From positions 34,629,001 to 34,693,000 of the forward strand of contig CM043698.1 of assembly GCA_023935145.1 (NCBI GenBank): 64,000 bases of DNA. The letters run 5' to 3'. Shown here in pieces: positions 24,861 to 35,611 of the stretch. Position numbers and translations under genes: made by a program. The notes beneath the pieces were generated by a model. It saw nothing but the letters and a program-made list of their open reading frames with translations, ran no database searches and had not been told where the DNA came from. The stretch comes from Bretschneidera sinensis. Taxonomy: Eukaryota; Streptophyta; Magnoliopsida; Brassicales; Akaniaceae. Numbering within the stretch: position 1 is the stretch's first letter; the number at the start of each line of letters is the position of its first letter.

Positions 24861-25534
24861 TATGTATCCGTTCACTCCATGTCTATAAATTAAGGTACAT
24901 TTAATCACACTTAAACTTTTATTCAGTAATTATTAGGAATATAATATCTTTATAACCTTTAAATTAGATCTTTTAAATAGAGATGAAAACGGGACTAGTT
25001 TGGCCGTAGAAAGCATTGCCCACCCTTGCCCTTCAAAACTCCCGTCGACATGGAATGGAGATGTCTCAGCCCCATACATGACATCGATTTTTTTTTTGTT
25101 CTCCATCCTCATCCTTGAAGGAGAATTAAATGTGGCAGAATTCTCCATTAACATCTTTATTTTTTTTAAAGGAAATACACTTAATTCAATTTATTAGTAT
25201 TACATTAAAAAAAATTCAATATATCAAATAGTAGATGTTTAATCACATAAACATCTGTGTAAAAATTAAAAATTTACATAATATCATGTGTATATATTTA
25301 TAAAATACAAAATATATAATATATAATATAAGCATATAATAATTTTAGTGGGTATCAACAGGTTCGGGTTTTAATCATGGTGAGGAATATGATTCTCGGG
25401 CCCGATTTCGAACCTAATAACAGATTATTTTTAATTCCCCTACCCTCACCCGCGAGAAAAAGAATTCCCTCCAAACCCACTGAAATGGAACGGTGAACCA
25501 GAAATTAGAATGGTCTAATTTGTTCAATTAGATC
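24861..25534. other. Intergenic, possibly a decayed MITE
   Basis: No gene. A region of about 500 bp (24980-25500) has GC-richer edges with CGGG/CCCG words around an AT core, as in some non-autonomous DNA elements, but no clear inverted termini could be paired. Confidence 0.4.
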
Positions 25535-25773
25535 TGTTAAAGTATAAAGAATTATTTGGGTGTTTTCTATTAGGTTAAGTTTTTTGGATAATTGATAACT
25601 CAATTATTTTTTAATGTGATATCAAAGCTCCAAAACGTTGTTTCGAACCCAGTCTGTTGCCCTTTCGGATATTTAAGCTTTATCTCATTAGGGTTTCATT
25701 TGGAAAATATTTAATCATCCCGTCGACTAAGTTTGCACGTGAGGGAGCATATTAAAATATAAAAAATTAATCC
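25535..25773 (+). mobile_element. TRIM-like miniature retrotransposon remnant
   Basis: A short LTR-like piece starting TGTTAAAGTATAAAG at 25535 runs to about 25616. A primer-binding site TGATATCAAAGCT (25617-25629) follows, then about 110 bp without coding sequence, a polypurine tract GTGAGGGAGC (25739-25748) and a restart of the LTR, TATTAAAATATAAAAAATT, at about 25750, soon truncated. Small size, LTR/PBS/PPT order and no genes are the definition of a TRIM. LTR ends are degenerate and no target duplication is visible. Confidence 0.55.
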
Positions 25774-26632
25774 ACGTTTGTTGCAGCTTTTTTATAGTTA
25801 AAAAATATTTTTTAGTGATTAAAAATACTTTAATATGTGTTTGGTTAAAATTTAAGAGCTTCAATTTTAAGAGATTAAGAAGATAAAAGAGTAAAGCAGT
25901 TTTGAGGTGCTTTTCCTAAAAAAAAGAAGATAAAAGCATTTTCACATAAAGTAGCAACAAACGTAACCTTAATTGTGTCATTTTCCACTGACTTAAGCTT
26001 TTGAAATAGTGGATAATAAAATCATTTTACAGAGTGAACTGATAAAAACCGATTGATCCAGTCAATATGGTTTTTTTGTACTTGACAAAAATTTTACTAT
26101 TAAGTACTGATAAGAAGATTTGAACCGATCTGTCCTCTTTGCCATCAAGATAAGTTTTTAACCTTACATGCTAATATGTTATCACTTCTTAATGATATTG
26201 TTGATGAATATTTTTCATCTAATTAAATTTATTCAATTCAAGTTTAACTTATAAACCACAACAAATTGATTTGTTTTAATCCAAATGTTCATTTTATATA
26301 TTATTATACTTGTAAATCGTAAAATCCAAATGTTAGGCATTCATTTAATTAGGCTCAAATAAATAATATATAAACTCTAAAAAAATGGTTATTTGTTGTG
26401 TGAAAAGCTTATCTGTTAAAAGATTTTAGTTTCGTTTTCGGATAATTTGTTAGGATAGCTAGGAATCTAAATATGGATAAACATGGAAAGTTTTAAGTTT
26501 GATTCTGTATAAACAATCTATTTAAATTTTTTTAATGTAATCTATTTTAATCTAAACAAATAAAAAAAAGATATTTGGATATGAACCAACATTATTCATG
26601 GTAGAGTTATACTAGGGTTCAAACTTTCCCTC
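25774..26632. other. Upstream region of the STP gene
   Basis: AT-rich non-coding DNA between the TRIM relic and the STP core promoter. No other feature can be supported. Confidence 0.6.
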
Positions 26633-26640
26633 TATAAATA
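26633..26640 (+). promoter_or_regulatory. TATA box of the STP gene
   Basis: TATAAATA lies 65 bp before the ATG at 26698, so transcription should begin near 26665. This supports 26698 as the translation start and rules out an upstream start in the other frame. Confidence 0.75.
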
Positions 26641-26697
26641 TCAGTTGATTGTTTTTCTATTTGTTATTAGTTCAATTAATTCCTCTGATCTTCAAAA

Positions 26698-28971
26698 ATG
26701 GCTGGGGGTGGTATAGCTGTAGCAATGGCAAAAACTATCCAGGAAAACTTACTTTTAAGGTTTTCATCACATGTCTTGTTGCTGCTTTTGGTGGTTTAAT
26801 CTTTGGTTATGATCTTGGTATTTCAGGTAATTAAATGGATTACTTAATTTACAAAATAATAGTTTGATTTTTTTTTTCTTTGGTATTGATTTTGATATGT
26901 TTGTTTTTTTTAATATAGGTGGAGTGACATCAATGGATTCCTTCTTGAAAAAGTTCTTTCCATCTGTTTACAGAAAAGAATCATCAGTAACTCCTTCTGA
27001 TAATCAATACTGCAAGTTTGATAGCCAAATATTAACTTTGTTTACATCTTCTTTGTATTTGGCTGGTCTTGTTTCATCAATTGGAGCATCTATCATAACT
27101 CGGTGGTTTGGAAGGAAGATGACAATGATGCTCGGTGGAATACTGTTTGCTGTTGGTGCAATTATCAATGCCGCTGCTTCTCATGTCATCCATCTTATTA
27201 TTGGTCGTATTTTGCTTGGTTTTGGTATTGGATGTGCCAATCAGGTATATTTTCTGAATTAATTCTTCATAAATTTTGATTTTTTAAGGAAAAAAAAGAC
27301 ATCAAATCGTTGTTTATTTATTTTTAGGCAAATGCAATTTGGTTTTTAATTACCATTTACAATTATGTTATACAGTGACTACACAACTGCTTTTGGTTGA
27401 ACAGTTTATAGTATTACTTGGTTTAGTTTTTTTTTTTTATTTGATTTCAATATGCACATTCATGCATTCTCATTAATTGATTTATAAGAAATTATTTTCC
27501 CCTTAACCCTGAAATTTTATTGATTCTGAAAGATATATTAGAATAAAAAGCCATTGTATTTTGAAGAAATATTTATTAATTGATTTTTAGAAATTATATT
27601 GATAGATAAATTAGAATAATAACATGGTCTTATCCACATCAAAAGCAACGATATGTATTTTCAAGAATTATTTTAACAATCGCTTTTATTAATTTTCTTT
27701 GACATTGTTAGAGTAGAAAACTTCACATAACTATTTTGTTTGTTTACAGTCTGTGCCAATTTACGTCTCAGAGATGGCTCCATTTAAGTACCGAGGTGCT
27801 CTTAATATTATGTTCCAATTGTCAATAACAATTGGTATCCTCGTCGCCAATCTGTTGAACTACTTCTTCGCCAAGATTCCAGGCGGCTGGGGATGGCGTT
27901 TGAGCTTAGGAGGGGCTGTTGTCCCTGGCTTAATAATTGTCCTCGGCTCTTTCTTCCTCTCCGATACACCAAACTCTTTGATTGAACGTGAACATCATGA
28001 TGAAGCCAAACAATTGCTTATCAAAATCCGTGGTGTCTCTAATGTCGATGAGGAGTTCAATGATTTAGTCGCAGCTAGTGAGGCTTCGAAGAAGGTTAAA
28101 CACCCTTGGGTTAATATCTTCAAGAGGAAGTATAGGCCACAACTCACCATGGCTATTTGCATTCCTTTCTTCCAACAACTCACTGGTATGAATGTGTTTG
28201 TGTTTTATGCGCCTGTTTTGTTTAAAACCATGGGATTTGGGAGTAATGCTTCGCTCATGTCTGCGGTGATTACCAGTGTGGTAAATGCTTTAGCAACTAT
28301 TATTTCTATTATTGGGGTTGATAAGTGGGGAAGAAGAACTCTTTTCCTTGAGGGTGGAGTTCAAATGTTCATTTGCCAGGTATAGTTGACTTAAAACCTT
28401 TAATTTACTTTATTCAACTAGTTTTAATTTAGACTATTAACAATGTTTATCTTTAACTTAATGATTTGATTTTTTTTTTTTTTTTTTTTTTTTTTGTGAA
28501 TTGAAGGTTATCATGACAGTTGCAATTGCACTAAAATTTGGAGTGGATGGAAACCCTGGAGTGTTGCCTATGTGGTATGCTAGTGGTGTAGTGATTGCTA
28601 TGTGTGTATACATTGCTGGATTTGCATGGTCATGGGGACCTCTTGGTTGGTTGGTTCCTAGTGAGATTTTCCCACTCGAAATCCGATCTGCTGCTCAGAG
28701 CATCAATGTCTCCGTCAACATGTTCTTCACATTCTGTATTGCGCAAGTCTTCACCGCAATGCTTTGTCACTTGAAGTTTGGTTTGTTCATCTTCTTCTCT
28801 ATCTTTGTGGTGATAATGAGCATCTTCATCTACAAGCTTTTGCCTGAGACTAAAGGTGTGCCTATTGAAGAAATGAATATCGTGTGGAAGAAACACCCTT
28901 ATTGGTGTAAGTTTGTTAAAGATGGAGATGGTGAAGAATTCGAGATGGGAAAGAAGGGTGGAGTTGTTTAG
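26698..28971 (+). CDS. STP-family hexose/proton symporter, apparent frameshift near the start
   Basis: Four exons: 26698-26826, 26919-27244, 27750-28379 and 28507-28971, with GT-AG introns. They code for about 516 residues, the usual STP length, with 12 expected membrane segments. Family marks: [13 protein letters not shown] with the Asp of the first helix (about residue 39), which serves in proton coupling in STPs; [10 protein letters not shown] with the matching Arg; [28 protein letters not shown] near the end. Cysteines in QYCKFD and MLCHLKF correspond to the pair that tethers the STP lid domain. The product would import glucose-type sugars with protons at the plasma membrane. Oddity: the first eight codons after ATG are in one frame and everything after about 26724 is in another; one base appears missing in GTAGCAATGGC. 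All later exons are intact, so a sequence error or a very young pseudogene are both possible. Confidence 0.88.
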
Positions 28972-29554
28972 ATTTGATCATTTCTTAAGATTTCATTTAG
29001 AAAAGTCTTTTAATTGATGTCTTTGTTTTTGTTTTTGTTTTTGTTTTGTCCCTCGCCAAGTTGTTACGCTTTTGTGAGTAGATTTTTGTTGGCTGGACAA
29101 TGGATTTTGCTTGGTCGTGTTTTGGCGGAACTAATTGTATTTTTTTGTTTTTATTTTATAAATTGTCGTTTTCAATTGATGGAAATCATTTTGGTTATTC
29201 AATTTAATTGATTTCAAAAAAATTATTAATCTTTTAAGCTTTTTTTGTAACAATCTTTCAGGCTTAATTAAAGTATTTGATTAAGCTATATTAAAAAAAG
29301 ATTAAATGTTATTAATATAAGCAACATATTGAAAACAACCAAGAATAATAGACTTCATTCTATGGATTTGGTAAAATAGGAAGGAAAAGATATAATTAAA
29401 TTTATATCTTAATAATGCAAGATTAAGTAATTAGGCTTTCAAGTGATTGAAATGAATAAATATTAAGTTTTATCCAACGACTTTTTTTTGTATAAAAAAA
29501 AAAATTGTATTAAACCTCAAGCAACATAATAATCATCAAGAGAGTTTTTGTTGA
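28972..29554. other. STP 3' UTR and intergenic DNA
   Basis: T-rich sequence right after the stop codon is likely 3' UTR. The rest is AT-rich and non-coding up to the LINE fragment. Confidence 0.55.
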
Positions 29555-30105
29555 AGAACCAATGGAGGATCAACAACCCAACTCTGCTCAGTAACTAAAC
29601 AAGAAGCAAATCTAGCAGTAACATGCGCACCTCATTTCTACAACGAGGAACAAATTGAAAATTACAAAACTTGAAACGCAAAGCAATAGATTTCAGGTCT
29701 TCCACCAGCACTCCCCAATGTGAAGGCGCAGCAACTGCTCCGCAAAGTCTCAAAGAATCCCCCTCCCATAGCACCCGTGAGAAACCCCACTCCAGAGCAA
29801 AAAATAAGCCTGCACGTACTGCTACCAACTCCACATGAAACTGCCGTTGATGGTTCCTCAACACTACTCCCAAGCCCCCCTGTTTTTATGCTGAAAACAG
29901 AGCCCCATCTCAATTAAATCGTCACGATCCCCTCAGCTAGAGCCTTCCATTTCACGACTCCCCTACCAGCCCCATTCGTGTTATCTTCCTTCACATTGGC
30001 CTCCATATAGTCCATTAAATAATCACCTGCAAAGGGACTTTGAATTTTATTCGTCCATATCTCAGGTATATTCCATTCAAAACCATTTTTTTCTCCACCC
30101 AAAAT
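29555..30105 (-). pseudogene. LINE RNase H domain fragment
   Basis: The minus strand encodes the end of a plant LINE ORF2-type protein: an RNase H fold (RVT_3 type) with the motif FALEWGFSRVLWEGDSLRL, where the Asp of EGD is a catalytic acid, then FVPRCRNEV near the C-terminus. Upstream a short region rich in charged residues ends at a stop near 29914. The frame is broken there and shifts again near 29637, after which the C-terminal part continues in another frame to about 29558. No reverse transcriptase part remains. It is cut off at 30105 by the LTR of the next element. Confidence 0.7.
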
Positions 30106-30358
30106 TGTAGGTTTGAATAAACATAAACAATAATATCATATATGGATTTTTCTATCCACGGATTATATTAGACTAAGACCTACACTAACTACTGACCCGC
30201 ATTAATAATATTAAGATGTGTACAAGTCCAAACAACAGGATTACTAATTAATAACAGTGGGCTCTCGTATTTTTCTCATTGGACCAAATCCGCTAGCCAA
30301 CTTTTATAAAACCAAAACCACTATAATTAGTTATAGTCCACATGAAAAAATTCAAACA
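30106..30358 (-). repeat. 3' LTR of the decayed copia element, internally deleted
   Basis: Matches 35113-35611 at both ends. Shared start on the plus strand TGTAG(G/A)TTT(G/A)AATAAAC, shared later block around CTACACTA and CCAAAACCACTATAATTAG. It lacks about 250 bp present in the other LTR. Confidence 0.75.
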
Positions 30359-30692
30359 TTCTCCCAGTTAGGCAACACTAATTATAACTCTCAAAATTTT
30401 GAAACTTTTTACTCAATTTAAAATAACTCTCAGGTCAGACAACTTGATTTTACTGTGGTCATATTTGAAAAACAATTTGGTCCTCTGAGACATCTTAAAC
30501 GACCCGGTCCCATGAAAAACACCATACATGGAATCATGACAGCCATTGTGCTCTATTATTCACATATGACCAATCCATGGTTACACATGCAGATGGTTCC
30601 ACTAACATGGATCCAATGTGGTAGTGTAGTAAGAAAATAGCATCCCACAGGATGATCAAATAATGTGTTATTTTCATTGTCAGTCCTCAAAT

Positions 30693-30983
30693 TGACTCTC
30701 CATACAACTTGCCTATTAGTAGGCCAGAGAAGTTATCAATAATATGGTATGTCTCAAAATATCTCGAGGTTTCAACAAGGTGTTAATCACGAGACATACC
30801 CAATAAAACTTAAAACTGACACCTTGTTTTAAGTTTTCACAACATGACTCTCCATACAACATGCCTAGTTATAGGCTAGAGAAGTCATCAACAACATGGT
30901 ATGTCTAAAATATCTCGAGATTTCAACAGAGTGTCAACCACGAGACATACCCAAGCAAACTCAAAGCTTCCACAACATGATGT
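30693..30983. repeat. Tandem duplication of about 152 bp inside the copia relic
   Basis: Two similar units start with TGACTCTCCATACAAC at 30693 and 30845. Each contains a CTCGAG/CTCGAGA word and ends in an ACGAGACATACCCAA block. They are non-coding and lie near the element's 3' end. Confidence 0.8.
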
Positions 30984-31329
30984 CATATATTCAATTTCAT
31001 TTATACATATAAGATAACACTATGAATGAAAATATATATAATGATCATCAATAAATATCATAATATCCAACTATCGTACCCAAAACATAATAGGTTCCAA
31101 AATTATATAAATCCAATAACCAAAATGCTAAAACATAAATAACTCCCACTAACCCAATACATCAAAAGACTTAAAAAAAAAACCATACTATCAACATGTT
31201 TCTTTAAAAAAAAAAGGTTTCAGACCTTTTGTTAGAGGATTAACAACCATGTTCTCTATTTTGAATGAACTCATCAATTACACTGGCACAAAACATAGTT
31301 TTCATGGATTCTCTCTCAAAATTATTCTT

Positions 31330-31660
31330 GAGATATTGACTCAAACTCAATTTATCCTCTTTCATTATGTAAGCTCTCTAAAAAAGACCAAACATACCAC
31401 GAGATCTATCCCTACAGATCTCAACATCAAGAACAAAGGGTGTTTCACCAAGATCTTTCATATCAAACATTTTGGACAACTATTTTGTCTCATGTTATAA
31501 CCCAAATCATTACTAGCAAGGAAAATATCGTCCATATAAAAAACTAGGTAAACAAATTTACTCTCATTGACCTTTAGGTATATGCAATTATCTATCTTAT
31601 TCTCCTCAAAACCAATAGAAGTCACCGCCTCATCAAATTTTAGGTATCACTAATATTAGT
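31330..31660 (-). pseudogene. copia reverse transcriptase fragment
   Basis: On the minus strand a stretch can be read with copia RT character, including the catalytic box as YMDDIFLASND (usual form YVDD) and a following DMKDLGE-like motif. It has frameshifts and lacks the N-terminal half of the RT domain. It is joined almost directly to GAG-pre-integrase sequence, so the integrase and early RT part were deleted. Confidence 0.65.
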
Positions 31661-31664
31661 ATAC

Positions 31665-31880
31665 ACTATTTCTAGAAGAACTACGAGTTTGGCCATTTTC
31701 TTGGTTTTGGTTAACTTTCCCTAATATAATCAATGCATGTCTTCATATCCCCAAAATCAAGAGTGGATAAAATGTTATCCCTAACAAGCCTTTCAACTCT
31801 CTCTAGAAATGTGACTTAGGTGCCTATGCCATAAAACAGACTTTACATCCTCTTTCTATTTCTTATAATTTGAACCAGTC
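31665..31880 (-). pseudogene. copia GAG-pre-integrase fragment
   Basis: The minus strand shows a decayed pre-integrase region, readable as ERVERLVRDNILSTLDF followed by a Cys-containing zinc-finger-like segment. It is shifted in frame and interrupted. It precedes the RT fragment in element orientation, which fits copia gene order with the integrase removed. Confidence 0.5.
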
Positions 31881-31889
31881 AAGATTTCA

Positions 31890-34800
31890 ATGGTTATTTG
31901 GTTATTTGTTCACAAAATTGAGATTGATTCAAAACAAGAATGCAACACTGTAATAAAAAGGCAATAACCAATATATTCTAAAATAGAAAATCTAAGAGTA
32001 TTGTTATAAACTCTCATTTGGGAAGAGAATACAACAAACACGTAGAACTCTACACATAAAGCATATAAAGATAATGTTTCAGTTTTTGAAGGAATTGTCT
32101 CTTTTGGGTAGACAAACCTTCTAAACGGACCCATCATATTCACACAGTGTTTCATGTATTTCCACAAATTACAGCATACAACTACCCCCTTTGGATAATT
32201 GTATGATGCAATTGAAATCATCCCATAACATATTTTAGTGAAATCTCACGAGTATCAATGAGTGTACCACTTTGGCAGCTAATACTTACATCAACCTATG
32301 AAATTTCCCAAAATCGAGATAAACAATAATCATCCTGCAATATGTTTTTGTAAAATCCCACAAATATCAATGGGTGTGTCACTTTGGCAGCTAACACCAA
32401 CATCAACCTATGAAATTTCCCAAAGCCGGGATAAACAATAATCACGCCACATGTTTCGATGAAATCTCACAAGTATCAATGAGTGTGCCACTCTGGCAGC
32501 TAACACCCACATCAGCCTATGAAATTTCTCAAAACTAGGATAAACAATAATGCCCTTTATAACCTTAGACGCATGCAAAAACGACAAGCATGCATGTGAC
32601 CATACAACAAGAGGTACTTTAAACAACATGTACCTCTATGAGTCACCAAACAATCAACAATTGCATCTTTACTACAGGTCTTGAACATAACAAAATAATC
32701 AATTGTTTCTTAGAACATGCATATTTTCTACATTTTCTTTTAAACTAAGAGTACAATAAATAAGAAAATTATTCTAGGAGATTACTTACTGTTAACAACA
32801 TCTCAACACATTAAAATAATTTATTGTGAAATAAAATTTCATAATATATGCATAGATCTTGAGAAATAAAAAATTAATCACATATTAACATAAATAAATA
32901 TTTATTGAACCTAAAAAATTTCAGAAAAAAATGACAATTATTATAAAATAATAATAAATCCCAATGAGTACACAAAACACAAATTTTATAAACAATAAAA
33001 TATTAAGATTTCACCCATCTTTTACTCCATATATTAGCATAGCACAACATTGAAATATATTTCATATGTTCAAAATTTAAGTACTGCTGATAAGTGCACC
33101 AATTGGGCAAATATGAATTAAAAAAATGTTTTGGAAAATTTAAGAAAGTTACATATTTTCTGTAATTTTTAATTTTCATATTTTCTATACACTTTCATAA
33201 AAATAGACTTGATTTTATTCAATAGTTGCACCATTGTTATCAACAATAATGAAAACTATTCTGTACAACCAAAAGACAACATATAATAAGAATGATAATT
33301 TCAACAACCAGATTCCCGACGTATCATTACGTACTCACATTTGGGCAGAGTATGCAATATGTAAATGGAATCTCTTACATGAAACCAACACATTAACGTA
33401 TCTCAGTTTTCGAAATGCAACACTTTTGAGCAAAAAGACAACTAGATTGAAATAAATTCCACCAAATGTTTTATGTCAACCTCTGAATTAAAACACACAA
33501 TCATCCCTTTTGGGCAGGTGATTGAATGCAATAACCCAGATAAATGTCCCGTAAAAAGAATATGAAATAATCTCATAAATATCAATGAATGGATCACTTT
33601 GACGGTAGCCATTCAGATCAACTGATGAAACTATTTCTAACAAATACTAGTAAAATATATCACCTAACATGTATACATACTAAAACAACATATATGCATT
33701 TGATCCTCTCAATATGAGATAGTAAACCACATATGCCTTTTTGGCTCAAAATCGGAACATATGTTGCACGATCAAACCAAGTCTTAAACTAAAATTAACA
33801 AAATGATTATATAAATTATTCATATGCAAAAGTAAGCACAAATAATATTCCAAAACTCACAATTAAATGTTTTATGGAAACATCATAAATCATATATGTG
33901 AGCATTATAAAGAAATTTTATATAATTTAATAATTCAAGGGAATCCCATAAAATTAATAGAATGAATTCATACTACAAAATAAATTCACTTCATAACATA
34001 AGCTTATTGTAAAAAGAAACACTATAAGCATAATAACAGCCAACGAGACTAATATATTGAAGAAAATATATAGTGCAGTGATAAAGATGGTGTGAGTTGG
34101 ATAACTGAAATCATTAATCAATAAAATGTTGGGTTCAATTAAAGAAATCCACTTAGACCAATGCAATACATTTTGAGTTGCCCAAGTCTTACAACTTCAA
34201 GATATTGCACCAACCATTCTCATATAATAAATAGGGCATGCTAAAGATAGATTTTCAAAAAATGAAAAGCGTGCACAGTGAAGAGATGATATTTATAGAA
34301 GCTTATTTTGTTTTTAAAGGACTTGGTATGAAATAAGGGCAACTGAGTGTGCACATAAATGACCTCAAATCTATTTACTTCAGTCAGGGTTACATGGCCA
34401 CATTATACAGTTGAGTAGTAAAACACAGAGATTTGATATGTAGGATACTTCTTGACTAGCCTTACATTGAGTAGCATATCCTAATTGATTTCCTTAAACC
34501 CCACAATTTCTTTTAGATTATGGACTTTTTACCTACTCAGAATTCCATAACTTTTCTAGATAATTTTTTTTTCATAACTTGTACTAATCCTATGTAACTT
34601 TCAATTTATAAATTGACTTGGATTATGATTTGAGGTTCTTCTTTGAACTTTGAATAAAACTAATTTAGAAACCACCGTATCAAATAAAGTCAAGTAGATT
34701 TTTAAAAAACACAAACTGAATTATGAATTCAGCAACCACAGAAAGTGTAGGGCCTCTTAACGTGATTGCTCATGTGAGTTCGAATAGAAGCAGTATAGAA

Positions 34801-35097
34801 TTCTTGTAAAAAACATGTTAAATGTATTTGATGCTGCCATGAGAAGTTTCTAGTATGCCACATATCATGTTATGCTATCTTTGGAACTTTATTTGAATTT
34901 ATTTATTTATTTTTAATTCTAAACACACTGATCAACTAGAACAATTTGTATTTCCAATCCCCTAGACAAATATGTGAGTTCCCCGAATTCCTTTTTTTAA
35001 AAATAAAATTAACATAAATGTACAACAACAAATAAATACGAGATTAGTTGAAGTCAAATGTAATATTCCTAAATTAGATTCTAAATTCATGTATGTA
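31890..35097. other. Non-coding interior of the copia relic
   Basis: About 3.2 kb between the pol fragments and the primer-binding site with no gag or other coding sequence recognisable on either strand. It contains the ~110-bp repeats at 32241-32560 and a related longer block at about 33300-33640. Either heavily decayed gag plus leader, or a long non-coding insert. Confidence 0.55.
32241..32560. repeat. Three tandem ~110-bp units
   Basis: Units begin near 32241, 32351 and 32460 with AAATC(T/C)CAC(A/G) and share ATCAATG(A/G)GTGT, CACT(T/C)TGGCAGCTAA and CAACCTATGAAATTTCCCAAA-type blocks. A fourth, more diverged copy lies at about 33566-33640. They are non-coding, inside the copia relic. Confidence 0.85.
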
Positions 35098-35112
35098 GGC
35101 TCTGATACAACA

Positions 35113-35611
35113 TGTAGATTTAAATAAACATAAACAATAATATCATACATGAAACTTATGACACAAATAATTGCATAATTAAATCACATACCTGATTGAG
35201 CCATCGTTACAATGGAAACTTGAATTTTACCTCACAACGGAACTAATCAGCATTAGGTCTTCCCCTTTATACTCCTATAACAATAGCTTTCTCATATGGA
35301 TAAAAAAAAATTGAATACTCAGAAGTACTGGAGTCAAATAGGGGACTTAGCATGTTTATATACACATCAGTAACCCTAGTTACTGAAAGTCAAAATGGAC
35401 CATTCCATTTATAGGTCATATTGGACTAAGGCCTACACTAGCTATTGACCCACATTAATAATATTAAGATATGTACAAGCTCAAACAACATGATCACCAA
35501 TTAACAACAGTGAGCTTTCGCACTTTTCTTATTGGACCAAATCCACTGACCTGGTTTTACAAAACCAAAACCACTATAATTAGTGGTAACCCACATAGAA
35601 AAATTCCAACA
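35113..35611 (-). repeat. 5' LTR of the decayed copia element
   Basis: About 499 bp, bounded TGTAG...CAACA on the plus strand. Fuller copy of the LTR at 30106-30358. Confidence 0.75.

Larger units (their letters stand above)
30106..35611 (-). mobile_element. Decayed Ty1/copia element, minus strand
   Basis: Two related LTRs enclose it. The right one (35113-35611) is the 5' LTR of the element. The left one (30106-30358) is the 3' LTR and lacks about 250 bp in its middle. Next to the right LTR is a primer-binding site reading TTGTATCAGAGCC on the minus strand (35098-35110). Next to the left LTR is a polypurine tract (CTGGGAGAA on the minus strand, 30359-30367). Only scraps of pol remain at 31330-31880. 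The rest of the interior is non-coding and holds two families of tandem repeats. No matching 5-bp target duplication was seen. Confidence 0.75.

Noticed and set aside
26649..26834. An upstream-extended first exon for the STP gene in the downstream reading frame
   Set aside because: The frame opens at a TTG, not an ATG, and begins only nine bases after the TATA box, before the expected transcription start.
32241..32560. The ~110-bp triplet as a CRISPR-like array or satellite
   Set aside because: The units are contiguous, diverged and lack unique spacers, and they lie inside a copia element of a plant genome.
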